NCBI GenBank assembly: GCA_002077045.2
Contig: KZ111158.1
Location: 706,887-770,886 of the forward strand
Direction: 5' to 3'
Source: Rachicladosporium sp. CCFEE 5018
Lineage: Eukaryota > Ascomycota > Dothideomycetes > Cladosporiales > Cladosporiaceae
DNA length: 64,000 bases
The position numbers and the translations under genes were made by a program. This document shows positions 20,700 to 31,443 of this stretch, piece by piece. Below the pieces are notes generated by a model. The model searched no databases. It was not told where the DNA came from and worked only from the letters and a program-made list of their open reading frames with translations. Within the stretch, counting starts at the first letter, position 1. Each line of letters starts with the position of its first letter.

Positions 20700-21524
20700 A
20701 TGCAGACCGCAATCCTCAAGACGGCCGATCTTCTGACAACACAGGAGAGCCACACGAGCGTCAAAGTGCAAGCAGTACAAGCTCTAGCCGATTCATGGTC
20801 GACATCTGGCGATGAACCTACGCAGCTTAGCGCTTTGCTTCGCCTTCCTGCGGAGATCCGCGTGCTCATATACGAGCATCTCTTCTCATCAACCCTGCAG
20901 TCAGATCTTGAGCAAAGTCAATGCTACCCGTCACCTCCGATCTTCCGAGCGTGTTACCTACTCCGCGAGGAGGCTTTCGAAACCTGGATGATCTGCTTAG
21001 CCCGAAGTCTCAGTGACTTATCGGAACTGCCCACAAGGCTGAGATCTCGGATCAGACCCAGGCGGACGTATCGCGGCCGCTGGCGGCCAGCCGATTCAGA
21101 GTGGCACGACCTCCATCGCCTCAGGGTTCGTCGAGAGCAGCTAGAAGTTTTGCTTACTTATGGCACCATCGTCGACACACTTGTACGGGAGCAATGTCTC
21201 GTACCCGTGAGCTGGGTCGGGTATGCCTGGCAACGCAAAGCCATGCCACCCGGATCCTACATCCATCGGAGGGGAGCTCTTGGCGAAGATGGTCTTGCGC
21301 GGCACTTGTCGCATATGAGAAGAACGACTGAAAGCGCTGAACGACGTGCTGTGGCGCTGGGGCGGAATACGATAGATGATCTTGAAGCCGGGTATCCGTC
21401 GACGATCGCGACGGGGCTGGCTGGGGACCACACAGTCGCACCCACCAGAAGGCGCGGCTGGTTCTCTCGATGTTGCAGCACTGTTGGCGCGGCTTTACGG
21501 CGACTGATCAGAGACAACAGGTGA
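20700..21524 (+). CDS. F-box/2EXR-like protein, long family member
   Basis: From the ATG at 20700 this is 274 residues; an in-frame ATG at 20433 would give 363. The family core is LLRLPAEIRVLIYEHLF, then CYPSPPIFRACYLLREEAFETWMICL, then the helical HRLRVRREQLEVLLTYG. It carries a longer C-terminus than its neighbours, including a Ser/Arg-rich stretch and a final WFSRCCSTVGAALRRLIRDNR that could be an amphipathic helix. No in-frame stop interrupts it. It lies 3.5 kb from the other tandem copies, across MES1. Function unknown. Confidence 0.65.
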   Translation: MQTAILKTADLLTTQESHTSVKVQAVQALADSWSTSGDEPTQLSALLRLPAEIRVLIYEHLFSSTLQSDLEQSQCYPSPPIFRACYLLREEAFETWMICLARSLSDLSELPTRLRSRIRPRRTYRGRWRPADSEWHDLHRLRVRREQLEVLLTYGTIVDTLVREQCLVPVSWVGYAWQRKAMPPGSYIHRRGALGEDGLARHLSHMRRTTESAERRAVALGRNTIDDLEAGYPSTIATGLAGDHTVAPTRRRGWFSRCCSTVGAALRRLIRDNR

Positions 21525-22014
21525 TCCAATGCACTTCTAGACTCTTCATATCGATAGCAGCATGGAAGACAGCTCTTAAATCTACGCGGAATGTTCCTGT
21601 TCTACACACGGCCACCTACCGACTTGCTTTTTCGATTCTGTAGCGCGATTGGCCGAGTCCTTTCGCGGTCGTACACTAACGCAGGAAAGATCCCGACGTT
21701 GTGAAGATCGGATGATGAGGTTGAGGAATGGGCTGGAAGCGATCTCACTTCAATTACCAGCTACGATCACTGTAACTTTACGAATCCACGACCTTGTCAA
21801 GCCCAGGCTCTGCTCCCTTGAAGCTGCGTACCGGCACGGAAGCAAGGCCATCTTTGTTAAGTAATGGACCCTTTGCGCATAATACCATCACCACTCTAGC
21901 TGAGGCTTTCGGCCGAAGTGGATGAGCGTGAGGTTGTCAGGTGTAACACTTGAGCATTGGGATCGGCTTCTGGGCGGAAATCATGATGTTCTGAGGGTAT
22001 GGACGCTAACCGTA
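21525..22014. other. Intergenic
   Basis: Region between two convergent genes (F-box/2EXR-like on plus, phospholipase B on minus). No gene, repeat or clear terminator structure was recognised. Confidence 0.5.
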
Positions 22015-23759
22015 CTATCGCTTATAGCAGTACTTCGAAAAGCAAGCATTACATCCAGCCGGCAGCTTCGTAGTATCCTTGTTCTTCACAGCGCATGCGA
22101 GGCAGAAGCTCCACCCTGCCGTTCCGTTCTGCGTCGCAATAGCATTCCCGTTTCCGATCATGCCGTTCGTTTCGGCCACACTATACTGCAGCTTACTCGT
22201 GGGTTGGCCACTAGGATAGGTGTATGGAACGTTGGGAAGGAAGACAATAAAGGTAGTTCCTGTTTGATTGCAGCCGAAAAAGGTCGCCCGAGTGTTCAGC
22301 CCTTGTGAGACAAATGTTGCCACGTCCGGGATGAAGGGCATCTTTGTCAGGCCAGCGGCTTGGGCGTTCAAGTACGTCTGGCGGATCTCCGTGCCATTAG
22401 GTAGGTTAGCAGCAGTGTCCGCAGAATTATCGTTGACTATGAGCACGTCTATCGACCGGGCGGGTTGGATGAACGGCCAGATGGGGTTGTCTACGATAGT
22501 AGAGTCAGTACCGATCACCATGGAGATATCAATCGTTGAATGAGAGACTCACTCTGACCAGCAAGACCGCCATCAGCGAGGGTGAGCTCTTGATCGTTCT
22601 TCACGAGCGACGACCTTGAGTAGTTGTAGAACGGATTCTTGTACAGGCCGTACAGGTCCGTGACTGCGGGCGCCTTGGCGGTACTGACAAGACCCTCGAG
22701 TACTTGGACCAGGGGAGCGCTACTGCTGTTCGAGGCTGGAACTACTTCACAAGCGCCGGGGAAAACGTCGCTTGAGGTGCCGAAGATGTAGCCCAAGTTA
22801 TCGTACTGAGCAGTGCAAACGGCCGGAACGACTGGCTTGCCGTTACTAAGATTCGAACCCAGGTATTTCGTTTGAGTGAACGCCGAGACACCAGCGTCCC
22901 AGCTGCCGAACTCGTACGGCCCGAACTCATACTGAGTGGCGTTGATCGGTGGCACACATTGCCCTCTGCTGACCAGTGCGCCGAGCGCTGTGACCACAGT
23001 ATACGGCACATTGTAGTTGGTGAAATTGCTGAATGTAGCCAAAGAGGACATGTACGTGGCGACACCGTCATCAGGACCTTGGAGAAGCTGGTATGATAGT
23101 AGACGGCCGTATGGGTCGACCACCGATATGTCGTAATTGGCTGCTTGTTTCGATCCAATATCCGTGGTGATCAAAGCGTACTCGGTGGCGGCGCTGGCAG
23201 ACAAGATGTTTGGCGGCAGTAGCAGCGAGTTCTGAAATGCCTGCTCCCAGAGATTGTCGCGCAAGTATGAGACGGTGGGCCAGTTGTTGCCACTGAGACT
23301 CGAAAGGAACCAAGCACCGCCTGACAATCCAGCATGGTAGGTCAGAGCCTGGTACACTCCACTGACGGTCGAGGTGCTGTCCCTGCCGTCAAAAGCCTGG
23401 ACGACACCGGCGCTTTCGAGAAGAGATCGGTAGCCACCGCCGCTCGACGTAAGACCAACGACCGGCTGGCTGGCGGTAGTGAAGTTTCCTTGCTTCTTGA
23501 GCCAAGCAGCGAGAGCAGTGCCAGCTTTGGCACGGCGCAGGGAGATGTAGCTGGACTCCTGTGAATTGATACCCGTCGCCGGCCGTACCAGAGGCGTGGT
23601 TGGGCACGTTGTCAGGACTGGCTGGTAGGGAGTCAGACCTGCACGCGCAGCGAGTGCAGCGCGTGCGATTACATCGGAGTTCGTCACTGGCGCTGGCGCT
23701 GGCGCTGCTAGAGTGAATAGAGCACAAGAGCAAGCAATGAAGCTTGCCGTGGCGATCAT
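22015..23759 (-). CDS. PLB1: Secreted phospholipase B (lysophospholipase)
   Basis: Hydrolyses acyl chains from phospholipids and lysophospholipids outside the cell. Exon 1 is 23759-22553 and exon 2 is 22490-22015, joined across a 62-nt intron (GTGAGT ... TCGTAG), giving 560 residues. The signal peptide is MIATASFIACSCALFTLAAP. The cPLA2-type catalytic set is visible: SGGGYRSLL (oxyanion Arg), GLSGGAWF (nucleophile Ser in GxSGG) and LADGG (catalytic Asp) just before the intron. Many N-glycosylation sequons occur (NFTN, NATQ, NLSN, NSSS, NYS). The C-terminus has the family's cysteine cluster (FCLACAV ... CNACFSKYC). No GPI tail was seen, so it is likely freely secreted. Confidence 0.92.
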
Positions 23760-24574
23760 GTTGTGCAAAGGCCAGCAGTTACTGGAAAGTGAATAAGAGG
23801 GAGCGAAAGGGTACGTACACTGACGAACTTGTGCTGAAGCGACGCTCTCATGGATAGCGCTCTCTCAAAAGCAATAGCAGCTCGCACCTAAGAGACTAAG
23901 CAACCCAGTGACGACGATGCGATGAGCACCGTGGAGTCTGGCCCAGCGCGCAGGGTGTAGACATTCACAGCCAGTCATAGCAGCACGGCCTCGCTAGATT
24001 GCGTACCTGACAGCGGGATTGTGTGGCAAGCTGCAGCGCCAATACTGCATTTGGCGAGTAGCGTCGATGCATCGTGGAGTAGTGGCCGCAAACATGGATG
24101 GACCCCCGCCGACCTGGTCGGCTAGCACTCTCTGTACCGACAAGTCTGGATCACGCCGGTAGTGCTGTGATGACTGCGCTCGCATCGGTGAAGAGACCTC
24201 CCAACGTCGACGCGGAGCATGCTCCAGCATGTTTGTGATGAAATGTGATTCACAGCGTGAAGTCATCGCGGTGGTGTTGGCGCCCGTGTGTCTTGGCACG
24301 GGACCGCGCCGCTTCATCCTTGTTCGTACCTCAGATGCGTTCTAGAGAGGATTGATGACTTCAGGTCACCACATGAAACATCTTCCGAAGTCTTGACGCA
24401 AGCAGTATTCGGCTTGAAACACGCCGTTTGTGAAGTCTGGCCTCGAGCAGCTTGAGGGAAGTGAATCACTCACGTTTGTTGAGCCTTCTATCAGATTGGC
24501 TGAGCTTCCTATGCGAATGCTGGGCGGAGCGTTCGACAAGAGCTGTGGGTGGATCCGATTCATTTTCCGCCATT
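23760..24574. other. Divergent promoter region PLB1/GPI10
   Basis: 815 bp between two head-to-head genes, both tied to membrane lipid or glycolipid biology. No TATA-like or repeated motif stood out and no internal gene is supported. Confidence 0.5.
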
Positions 24575-26666
24575 ATGGCTCAAAATGCTAGCCAGATGCG
24601 AGGAGCTCCGAAGCCCGCATCCGACGGCAGAAGAATGATCTGGCTGGTCTTGATTGGCCTGCTTGTCCTTCGTATCGTCAACGCTTTGACGGTGCAGACA
24701 TTCTTCCAACCTGATGAATACTATCAATCGCTCGAGCCGGCCTGGTCGATTGCATTCGGTCAGGACAGCGAAGGCTGGATTACATGGGTTAGTCTCATCG
24801 TCGTACCGCAAAGTTCGGCTTTCTGACGAGTGACAGGAATGGCGCGAGAGGCTCAGGTCAGCTGTACACCCATGGCTCTTCGCTGCGGTGTATCGACTCG
24901 CCGATGCCGTGAGCAAGGCACTAGGACATGATGCGAGTAGTTCCGCGGAAGTCCTCGTGGTGGCGCCGAAGTTAGCTCAAGCCGTGTGCGCAGCTCTGAT
25001 GGACTTCTACGCCTGGAAGCTGGCGAGGGCAGTCTATGGGACTCGTGGATCTCAGCATTGGGCAGTGGTATGTAGCCATATCACGAACTGTATTGTCGAA
25101 CATCTTGACTTACCAGATCGTGCAGCTTGCATTGTCAATATTCAGCCCATGGCAGTGGTACTGCTCGACTCGGACGTTCTCGAACTCTCTCGAGGCCACT
25201 TTGACAGTCTATGCACTCTCGATGTGGCCTTGGCAGTGGTTTCTCGAGGCGGCGCCAATACGGGAAGCTGATACTAGCACCAAAGGTGATCGGACCGCGA
25301 TCGAGTGCGTCTTCTTATACATGGGTTCATGTGCGCGTGCTGACGTCTACTGCAGTCTGAAAGACTTGCTTCAGGGCAAGGAACCTGCCAGAGAGACAAT
25401 CGGTACTAAGAAGCAGCAAGATAAGCCAACCGCAACATCACCGCTTCCCACCGCTCAGCTCACGCCTAAAGTGCGTCGTGCGTTGTCCTCATCTCTGATC
25501 GCAGCTGCACTGGCTTGCATACTGCGTCCAACCAACATTTTCATATGGGCGACTGTCGCGGTACTGATGCTTTTGAGCTACCCAAATGCCGGGACGCGAG
25601 CAGCGTTGCTGCAGTCATCCTTGATAGCAGGGTCAGTACACATCAGGTCCTCTCCTCAGGCTCCCTGGCACTGACACAGAGCAGATCAAGTGTCCTGGTC
25701 TTCAGCTTGGCGATCGACTGGTCGTACTACGGCACACTTGCGCTTCCGGCTTACAACTTCGTCTACTTCAACGTTGTACGAAACCTAGCATCTTTCTACG
25801 GGAGCAATCGAATTGACTACTACTTCACTGAAGGCCTGCCACTCCTCCTCATCATAGCTCTGCCCTTCGCTGTGATTGGATTCTGGCAAGCTCTGAGGCC
25901 TGGTTATGATCGACCGCAGTTCGCTGCCTTCGTCGAGCGGCAGACCCGCTATGTTCTTGCTGTGACAGCAATCACGCCTCTACTTGCTTTCAGCATGATT
26001 GGCCACAAAGAAGTCCGCTTCATCTACCCACTCCTCCCAATTTTGCACGTCCTTGCCGCGAAGCCACTGGTCTCTTTCTTCACGCCTTTCCCGGTACCGA
26101 GTAGCAAGCTTCGGCTCGGGATTCTGGTATTCGGGCTCACAGTCAACATTTACATCGCAGCTTATGTCGCACTACTCCACCAGCGCGGTGTGATCGATGT
26201 GATGCACTACTTGCGACATGAAGCGGAGCTGCCGTCGCGGGTACGCAACACTACCGTGGGCTTTCTGATGCCTTGCCACAGTGTCCCGTGGAGAAGTCAT
26301 CTGGTGCATCCGCAAATCGATGCTTGGGCTCTGACCTGTGAGCCGCCACTCACTCTCGATTTTGAGCAGAGACTGCATTATCTGGATGAAGCTGACGTGT
26401 TCTACTCGCATCCCGGAGGATGGCTGGATGATAACATGGCCGACCGCAAACGTGTCCTGCACTCGGTCACCGCTCGGAATGAGGCAAAGACCGACACGAC
26501 TCTGAGATCTTGGCCGGAGTATCTGGTGTTCTTTGAGCATCTAGAGCCGGTCATGAATGCTGTGCTGGAGGACACACGGTACAGGGAGTGCTGGAGAGGG
26601 TTCAACACGCATTGGCATGATGACAATCGGAGAAGGGGAGATGTGATTGTGCAGTGTTTGCGGTGA
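24575..26666 (+). CDS. GPI10: GPI mannosyltransferase 3 (GPI10/PIG-B)
   Basis: Adds the third mannose to the GPI core in the ER membrane, using dolichol-phosphate mannose (GT22 family). Exons are 24575-24787, 24837-25067, 25117-25631 and 25685-26666, joined by 49-, 49- and 53-nt introns, for 646 residues. A further in-frame 51-nt intron at 25305-25355 (GTGCGT ... GCTGAC ... TGCAG) is likely, giving 629. Seen: an N-terminal membrane helix, the luminal FFQPDEYYQSLEPAW motif with the catalytic Asp-Glu pair, WITWEW across the first splice, SPWQWYCSTRTFSNSLE, YFNVVRNLASFYGSNRIDYYFTEG, and the HKEVRFIYPLLPIL signature of this family. It is multi-pass with the catalytic loop in the ER lumen. Confidence 0.93.
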
Positions 26667-27412
26667 GCGACACACGCGAACACTGGCGACAGAGCATTCC
26701 CGTCATAGAGTAGCATAGCCACAATGTATCGTATCTTGAAACAGTTCCTGACATGTGCAGATGTTGCGTGCTCTCCCGTGTTGGAGGCAGTGCATATACC
26801 GGGTACCTGGGGCTGTGCAAGTGTTTCATGATACTGATGACCTCACGTTGGTTCTGCTTTATCCCGTCTGCAAGGTGAGGTAAATGTTCACTCGATCCCG
26901 TGTTCATGTCACAGAATCGTTGCACAGCCCCCTTTGTGCCTGATGTTGGCCTGAGAGAGGAGAGGCCCAAATTCTAGCCCCACCTGGCCAGTGCACTATC
27001 TTCGTCTCGTCCCGTCTCCGGCGCCTATTCGCCATGTGCGCTTTCCACTTCGACATGTTCTTCCATGCCATGCGCCAGAAGCGATTCACTCGTGGCAAAC
27101 CTACATCGAGTGAATCTTGCTAATTCGATCGTTTCGAGCTGCTGCACCACCTTAATGCAACTTTTCCGAGTCGTCACATTCTATTCCGATGTCAGGGCGA
27201 TCCCGCGTGTGCAGCTCTGGTGATCCTTCGCGCGCGCCAACCGCATCTGCGCCCACCACACTAGCGCGCTTTCAATCCGGCTGTGACTTGACCTGCACAC
27301 AGTCGGATTGCCTCTGTTTGCTACTAGGTTCACCCGCACGTGGTGAGACTGTCCCAGGTTCAGGTATCCGTCAGCCTCACCATCGCACACCCTCGAGGCA
27401 GCCTAAGCCGCC
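26667..27412. other. CRZ1 upstream region
   Basis: About 745 bp before CRZ1, with no protein-like frame. It probably holds the CRZ1 promoter and a long 5' leader. Confidence 0.5.
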
Positions 27413-29830
27413 ATGGACCCTCATGCGCGAGGCCGCTCTCCCTCGGCCGGCAACAATGCCTCGCACTTAAGGCACGACAACCCGTCCACATCACCGCAAC
27501 CTCCTCCCCTCGATCTTTCCTCGTCCTTTGATATTACCTCCACCGACTATCTCCAGCAGCAAGCCTTCTTCAACGCTGCCGCAGCTTCGGGACAGTTCAA
27601 CGACTTGGCCTTCACTCAAGACCTCAGCCAACAGCACCTACTGACCGGCGGCGCAAGTTACCCGAACTATTCGCAAGCACCGGCGCAGCAGGCGCAACCC
27701 AGCGCCATTGCGAATCACACTTTCCTCCAGTCGGCGCAACCGAACGGTGCCTTCGACACCTTCAACTACTCTCAGAGCAGGCACGGGAGCAACCAGATAT
27801 CACCCGGTGGAGTTGGTAGCGGTGATCTCAACGTCGGCGGCACGTACAACCCCGAGGCGCTTGGCTTTCCCGATTTCAATCAGACCGCCTTCCAGCAGAA
27901 CGGCTCACTCGATCCTTCTCTACTGAACGGCATCGACCAAAGTTCGGTCGACCTCTTTCAACCGCAGCCCCAACACTCCAATCGCAACTCGCTGGACCCC
28001 TCCATGGCTGCCACAATGCAAGCGCAAGCTGGCTCAGCGCCTCACATGCTGTCGCGCCACAACTCCGGCAGTCCTAGTCCTCAGGCATCGCCAGGCTTTC
28101 AACAGGCGCAATTTGCGACAGGAAACAGGCCGCGCAACGCGTCAGAGTCGCTCGACCCGTCGAGTGCCGCATTTCCCCAAGGTATCAGCAATGAGTGGGG
28201 TGGTATGGGAATGGGAGGATACAGGACACATCGGAGAGTGCCGTCGGATCAACTTTCGGACATCTCGTCGCATTCGCAACACAACTCCCCGTATCTGCCG
28301 ACATTGGACAACTTTGACGGGAATGGACACTCCTCGCCTATGCTCAACGCAACGATTGACCCGATTTTCAATAATGGACTCGGCCTTGGTGATTTCAGTT
28401 TAGCGGACAACGGTTCGCAACAGAGCTTTCACACACCCGCACACAGTCCGCATTTGTCGCCGCGACTCATGGCACAGCAAGCGTCGCTTCCACCCTACAT
28501 GGCAGAGAACAACTTCGGCATGGGCTCTGAGTTGAGCAATCACTTTGATCCGACGCCCAACGAGTTCACCATGTTTCCTGGCGATGGCAACGCTGCATTT
28601 CCCCAGCTTGCGACGGATAGCAGTACACCCGAATTCGGCAATGCTGATGCGATGAGTCCGCCTGAGATATACATTCACTCTGTTCCGACCGTGGTGAAAG
28701 ATGAGACCGCTGATGGTCCAAAGGTGGAGGAGGCGCTGAGTCCGCCATTGAGGAGTAAGTTGAACTTTGGCGTACAACGAGGCTATATGACTGACCGCTT
28801 CTTCCCAGCACAAAGCCGCAATAGGATGCGCGCCAAGTCTGACTCTCATGCTGGCTCTCGACCTGCCACACCTTTAAGTAGCGGTCGTGGTCGATCGCCT
28901 TCCCTGCAAACGCAGACTTCTGTCGACGGCTCGCTTGCTCCATTCGACGGACGGACAACGTCCCGGGAGGCTTCACCAGCACGAGGGCGGAATGGATCTC
29001 TCGGATCTCGCGCACGCAGCTCGAGCAATGCGTCAGACCATCGAGAGTACATTTTGGATCCTGCAAACCCCGAGCGCACACCATCAAATGATCCCAACAA
29101 TCGACGACAGCAGAAACATCCGGCAACGTTCCAGTGCACACTTTGTCCTAAGCGCTTCACTCGAGCCTATAATCTGCGCTCACATCTCCGGACACACACA
29201 GACGAGCGACCATTCGTATGTACAGTGTGCGGCAAAGCCTTTGCTCGACAGCATGATCGCAAGCGACATGAGGGTCTGCATTCCGGCGAGAAGAGATTTG
29301 TGTGCAAGGGTGCATTGTCTACAGGCTCGCAATGGGGCTGCGGTCGACGCTTCGCCCGAGCCGATGCTCTAGGCCGACATTTCCGTTCCGAAGCAGGCCG
29401 TGTGTGTATCAAGCCGCTGCTTGACGAGGAGGCAGCGGAACGCCAGAAAGCGTGGCACGAAGAACAGCGACAAGCGCAAATGGCAGCTGGGTTCGGCGCG
29501 CCGCAGATGATGGCTCAGCAACCGCAATTCGACATGATGGGCAGCTACCTGCCGCAGGCACTGCTGCAACAATTCCCTGCACTCGCCAACATTGACTGGA
29601 ACACGCTACCGCAGGGCAACCCGCCGGAAGATGATTTCGGAGGTGGGCGTAGCTCGTTCGACGCTTCTAGTGGTGGCGAGTATTACGAAGACATCAGCGA
29701 GAACGAGATCGGCGACTATCAGCAACAGGTGAATGGGATGGGTATGGGTCAGCAGCAGCAGCAGCAGCAGTATGGGCACCAACACATCCAGCAACCTGGG
29801 GACTATCTGAATGGGTTCGAGGGACGATGA
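27413..29830 (+). CDS. CRZ1: C2H2 transcription factor, calcineurin-responsive CRZ1/CrzA
   Basis: A calcium and stress-responsive factor that is dephosphorylated by calcineurin and then enters the nucleus. The start is in a near-perfect context (GCCGCCATGG). It reads 805 residues unspliced. A probable 54-nt in-frame intron at 28755-28808 (GTAAGT ... GACTGACC ... CCCAG) reduces it to 787. The N-terminal two-thirds is Gln/Ser/Asn-rich and disordered. Two canonical zinc fingers (FQCTLCPKRFTRAYNLRSHLRTH and FVCTVCGKAFARQHDRKRHEGLH, from about residue 572) are followed by the atypical third finger with a ten-residue Cys spacing that is typical of Crz1. PEIYIHS near residue 417 resembles a PxIxIT calcineurin-docking site. 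A CAG microsatellite near 29,752 encodes a short polyQ at the C-terminus. Confidence 0.92.
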   Translation: MDPHARGRSPSAGNNASHLRHDNPSTSPQPPPLDLSSSFDITSTDYLQQQAFFNAAAASGQFNDLAFTQDLSQQHLLTGGASYPNYSQAPAQQAQPSAIANHTFLQSAQPNGAFDTFNYSQSRHGSNQISPGGVGSGDLNVGGTYNPEALGFPDFNQTAFQQNGSLDPSLLNGIDQSSVDLFQPQPQHSNRNSLDPSMAATMQAQAGSAPHMLSRHNSGSPSPQASPGFQQAQFATGNRPRNASESLDPSSAAFPQGISNEWGGMGMGGYRTHRRVPSDQLSDISSHSQHNSPYLPTLDNFDGNGHSSPMLNATIDPIFNNGLGLGDFSLADNGSQQSFHTPAHSPHLSPRLMAQQASLPPYMAENNFGMGSELSNHFDPTPNEFTMFPGDGNAAFPQLATDSSTPEFGNADAMSPPEIYIHSVPTVVKDETADGPKVEEALSPPLRSKLNFGVQRGYMTDRFFPAQSRNRMRAKSDSHAGSRPATPLSSGRGRSPSLQTQTSVDGSLAPFDGRTTSREASPARGRNGSLGSRARSSSNASDHREYILDPANPERTPSNDPNNRRQQKHPATFQCTLCPKRFTRAYNLRSHLRTHTDERPFVCTVCGKAFARQHDRKRHEGLHSGEKRFVCKGALSTGSQWGCGRRFARADALGRHFRSEAGRVCIKPLLDEEAAERQKAWHEEQRQAQMAAGFGAPQMMAQQPQFDMMGSYLPQALLQQFPALANIDWNTLPQGNPPEDDFGGGRSSFDASSGGEYYEDISENEIGDYQQQVNGMGMGQQQQQQQYGHQHIQQPGDYLNGFEGR
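28755..28808 (+). other. Probable in-frame (3n) intron in CRZ1
   Basis: GTAAGT donor, GACTGACC branch site and CCCAG acceptor, 54 nt, stop-free. Splicing joins SPPLR to TQSRNRMRAKS. Confidence 0.75.
29752..29772 (+). repeat. CAG trinucleotide microsatellite
   Basis: About seven CAG units inside the CRZ1 3' coding end, giving a polyglutamine tract. Likely length-variable. Confidence 0.85.
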
Positions 29831-30323
29831 TGAGGATATGATTTGATGTTGGGTGGTAGCGACGATGCTTTGATTGATATGCCGATTTGGCACGGCAAGC
29901 TATGCCGACTGGCTATAGAGGCGTTTTCTATTGGGAAACATGTGATTGCCTTCCGCATTGGTTGTTGCGATTGAGATACCACTTCAGCTAGTCATTCATG
30001 TACATTTGAAACAATACCACTTCACCTTCTCGCGCACCCAATGCTCAGTACGGTCGCAATCCGAGCTGACTATCTTTGCAACGGTTGCATGGACATTGTC
30101 AGAACGGCTCCCGCAGAGGAGGTCTGATCCGCTCTGCAAAGTGAGTATATGTAGCATACAAGCTTTGCAACGGTAGCATCGTGGCAGCGCCACTTCGCTT
30201 TGCAGGCGGTGTCTACAATAACATCGCCGCCCACCGCGACGTGAGTAGATGTATAAGATGCTACGAGCATGCGCACGGCAGATGTTGGAATTAACAATAC
30301 TCATCTGATATCTCCAAGTCGCA
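29831..30323. other. Intergenic
   Basis: About 490 bp downstream of CRZ1 and upstream of the methyltransferase. GCAACGGT(T)GCATGG and GCAACGGTAGCATCG recur near 30,077 and 30,165, about 90 bp apart. No gene. Confidence 0.45.
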
Positions 30324-31346
30324 ATGGAAGACGCAGCCAACTATCAGGCGCTCAATAAAGCGAACTGGGACGAACGAGCTCCTGAGGTGCGATACTCTTC
30401 CCCATCTCTACTATCTTCACCGACTAATAGCAATTCCAGCACGCCAAATCCCCCGACTACGCCTACAGCACCCTCATCTCCGACCCAAAGCATCTCTCCG
30501 GCGTCGTGACGTTCGACCTCCCGCTCCTCGACTCGGTCAAAGACCTCCACGTAGCCCATCTTCAATGCCACATAGCGACCGATACACTCTCGCTCGCACG
30601 TCTGGGCGCAGCTTCAATCACTGGCCTCGATCTTAGCCCCGAGTCCCTTCGCCTAGCGAGAGAGCTTTGTGGCAAAGCGACTGGAGGCGAGAAGTGTAAG
30701 TTCGTGGAGGGTGATGTGTATCAGGCTGTCGAGTTGATTGGGGAAGGGGAGATGGATTTGGTGTTCACGGGTATTGGGGCGTTGTGCTGGATTCCTAGTA
30801 TTACGAAGTGGGCGGAGGTGGTGGTGAAGCTGCTCAAGCCTGGTGGAAGACTTTTCATTCGAGAAGGTGGGTGCAAGTTGAAGTGACTATAGCTCTGACG
30901 ATGGCACGCTAACAATGAGATCTCACGACAGGCCACCCCATTCTCTGGGCATTGGACGAGACAGTCAAAAACAGCTTGGCTGTGCGTTACCCTTACTTCG
31001 AGACCGAGAAGCCTATGGTCTTCGAAGATAACACGACCTACGTTAAGATGGCAGAGGACGCAAAACCATTCGCTACTAGCAAGACGGTGAATTGGAATCA
31101 CGGACTCGGCGAAATGGTGACTGCACTGTTCAATGTAGGCATGCCAATCACGGGCTTGGTAGAGCATCAGAGCGTCCCATGGGAAGCACTACCTGGTCAG
31201 ATGGTCGAAGTTGGCAACGGTAAGTCCTGGTTTGGGTGTTGCATGGAATCAACTTCTGGCTGACTGTATGTACAGGGGAGTACGCGCTGCGGGAAGGTCG
31301 AGAGCGACTGCCGTTGACGTACACGCTACAAGCAGTCAAGCTGTAG
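30324..31346 (+). CDS. Class I SAM-dependent methyltransferase
   Basis: Four exons: 30324-30386, 30440-30866, 30932-31219 and 31276-31346. All junctions are GT-AG and the total is 282 residues. The Rossmann motif I region is LHVAHLQCHIATDTLSLARLG, followed by ASITGLDLSPESL with the acidic residue that binds the SAM ribose. Next come FVEGDVYQ (motif II), DLVFTGIGALCWIPSI, and the LLKPGGRLFIREGGHPI block. The C-terminal half (YFETEKPMVFEDNTTY, NHGLGEMVTALFNVGM, LREGRERLPLTYTLQAVK) matches a family of bacterial and fungal small-molecule methyltransferases. The usual HLQCHIGTD Gly is Ala here. The substrate is unknown. Confidence 0.88.
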
Positions 31347-31443
31347 TGTCGCTCGGGTATGATCAGCAGTGGAGTCGTACTGTTCGATTAGAAGTGCTGT
31401 ACAGCGAGCCCGGAGTCTACATCATCCAATATCAGTGAGAGCT

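Noticed and set aside
22843..22866. tRNA B-box-like GGTTCGAATC on the minus strand
   Set aside because: It lies inside the phospholipase B coding exon (LGSNLSN), and no A box or cloverleaf surrounds it.
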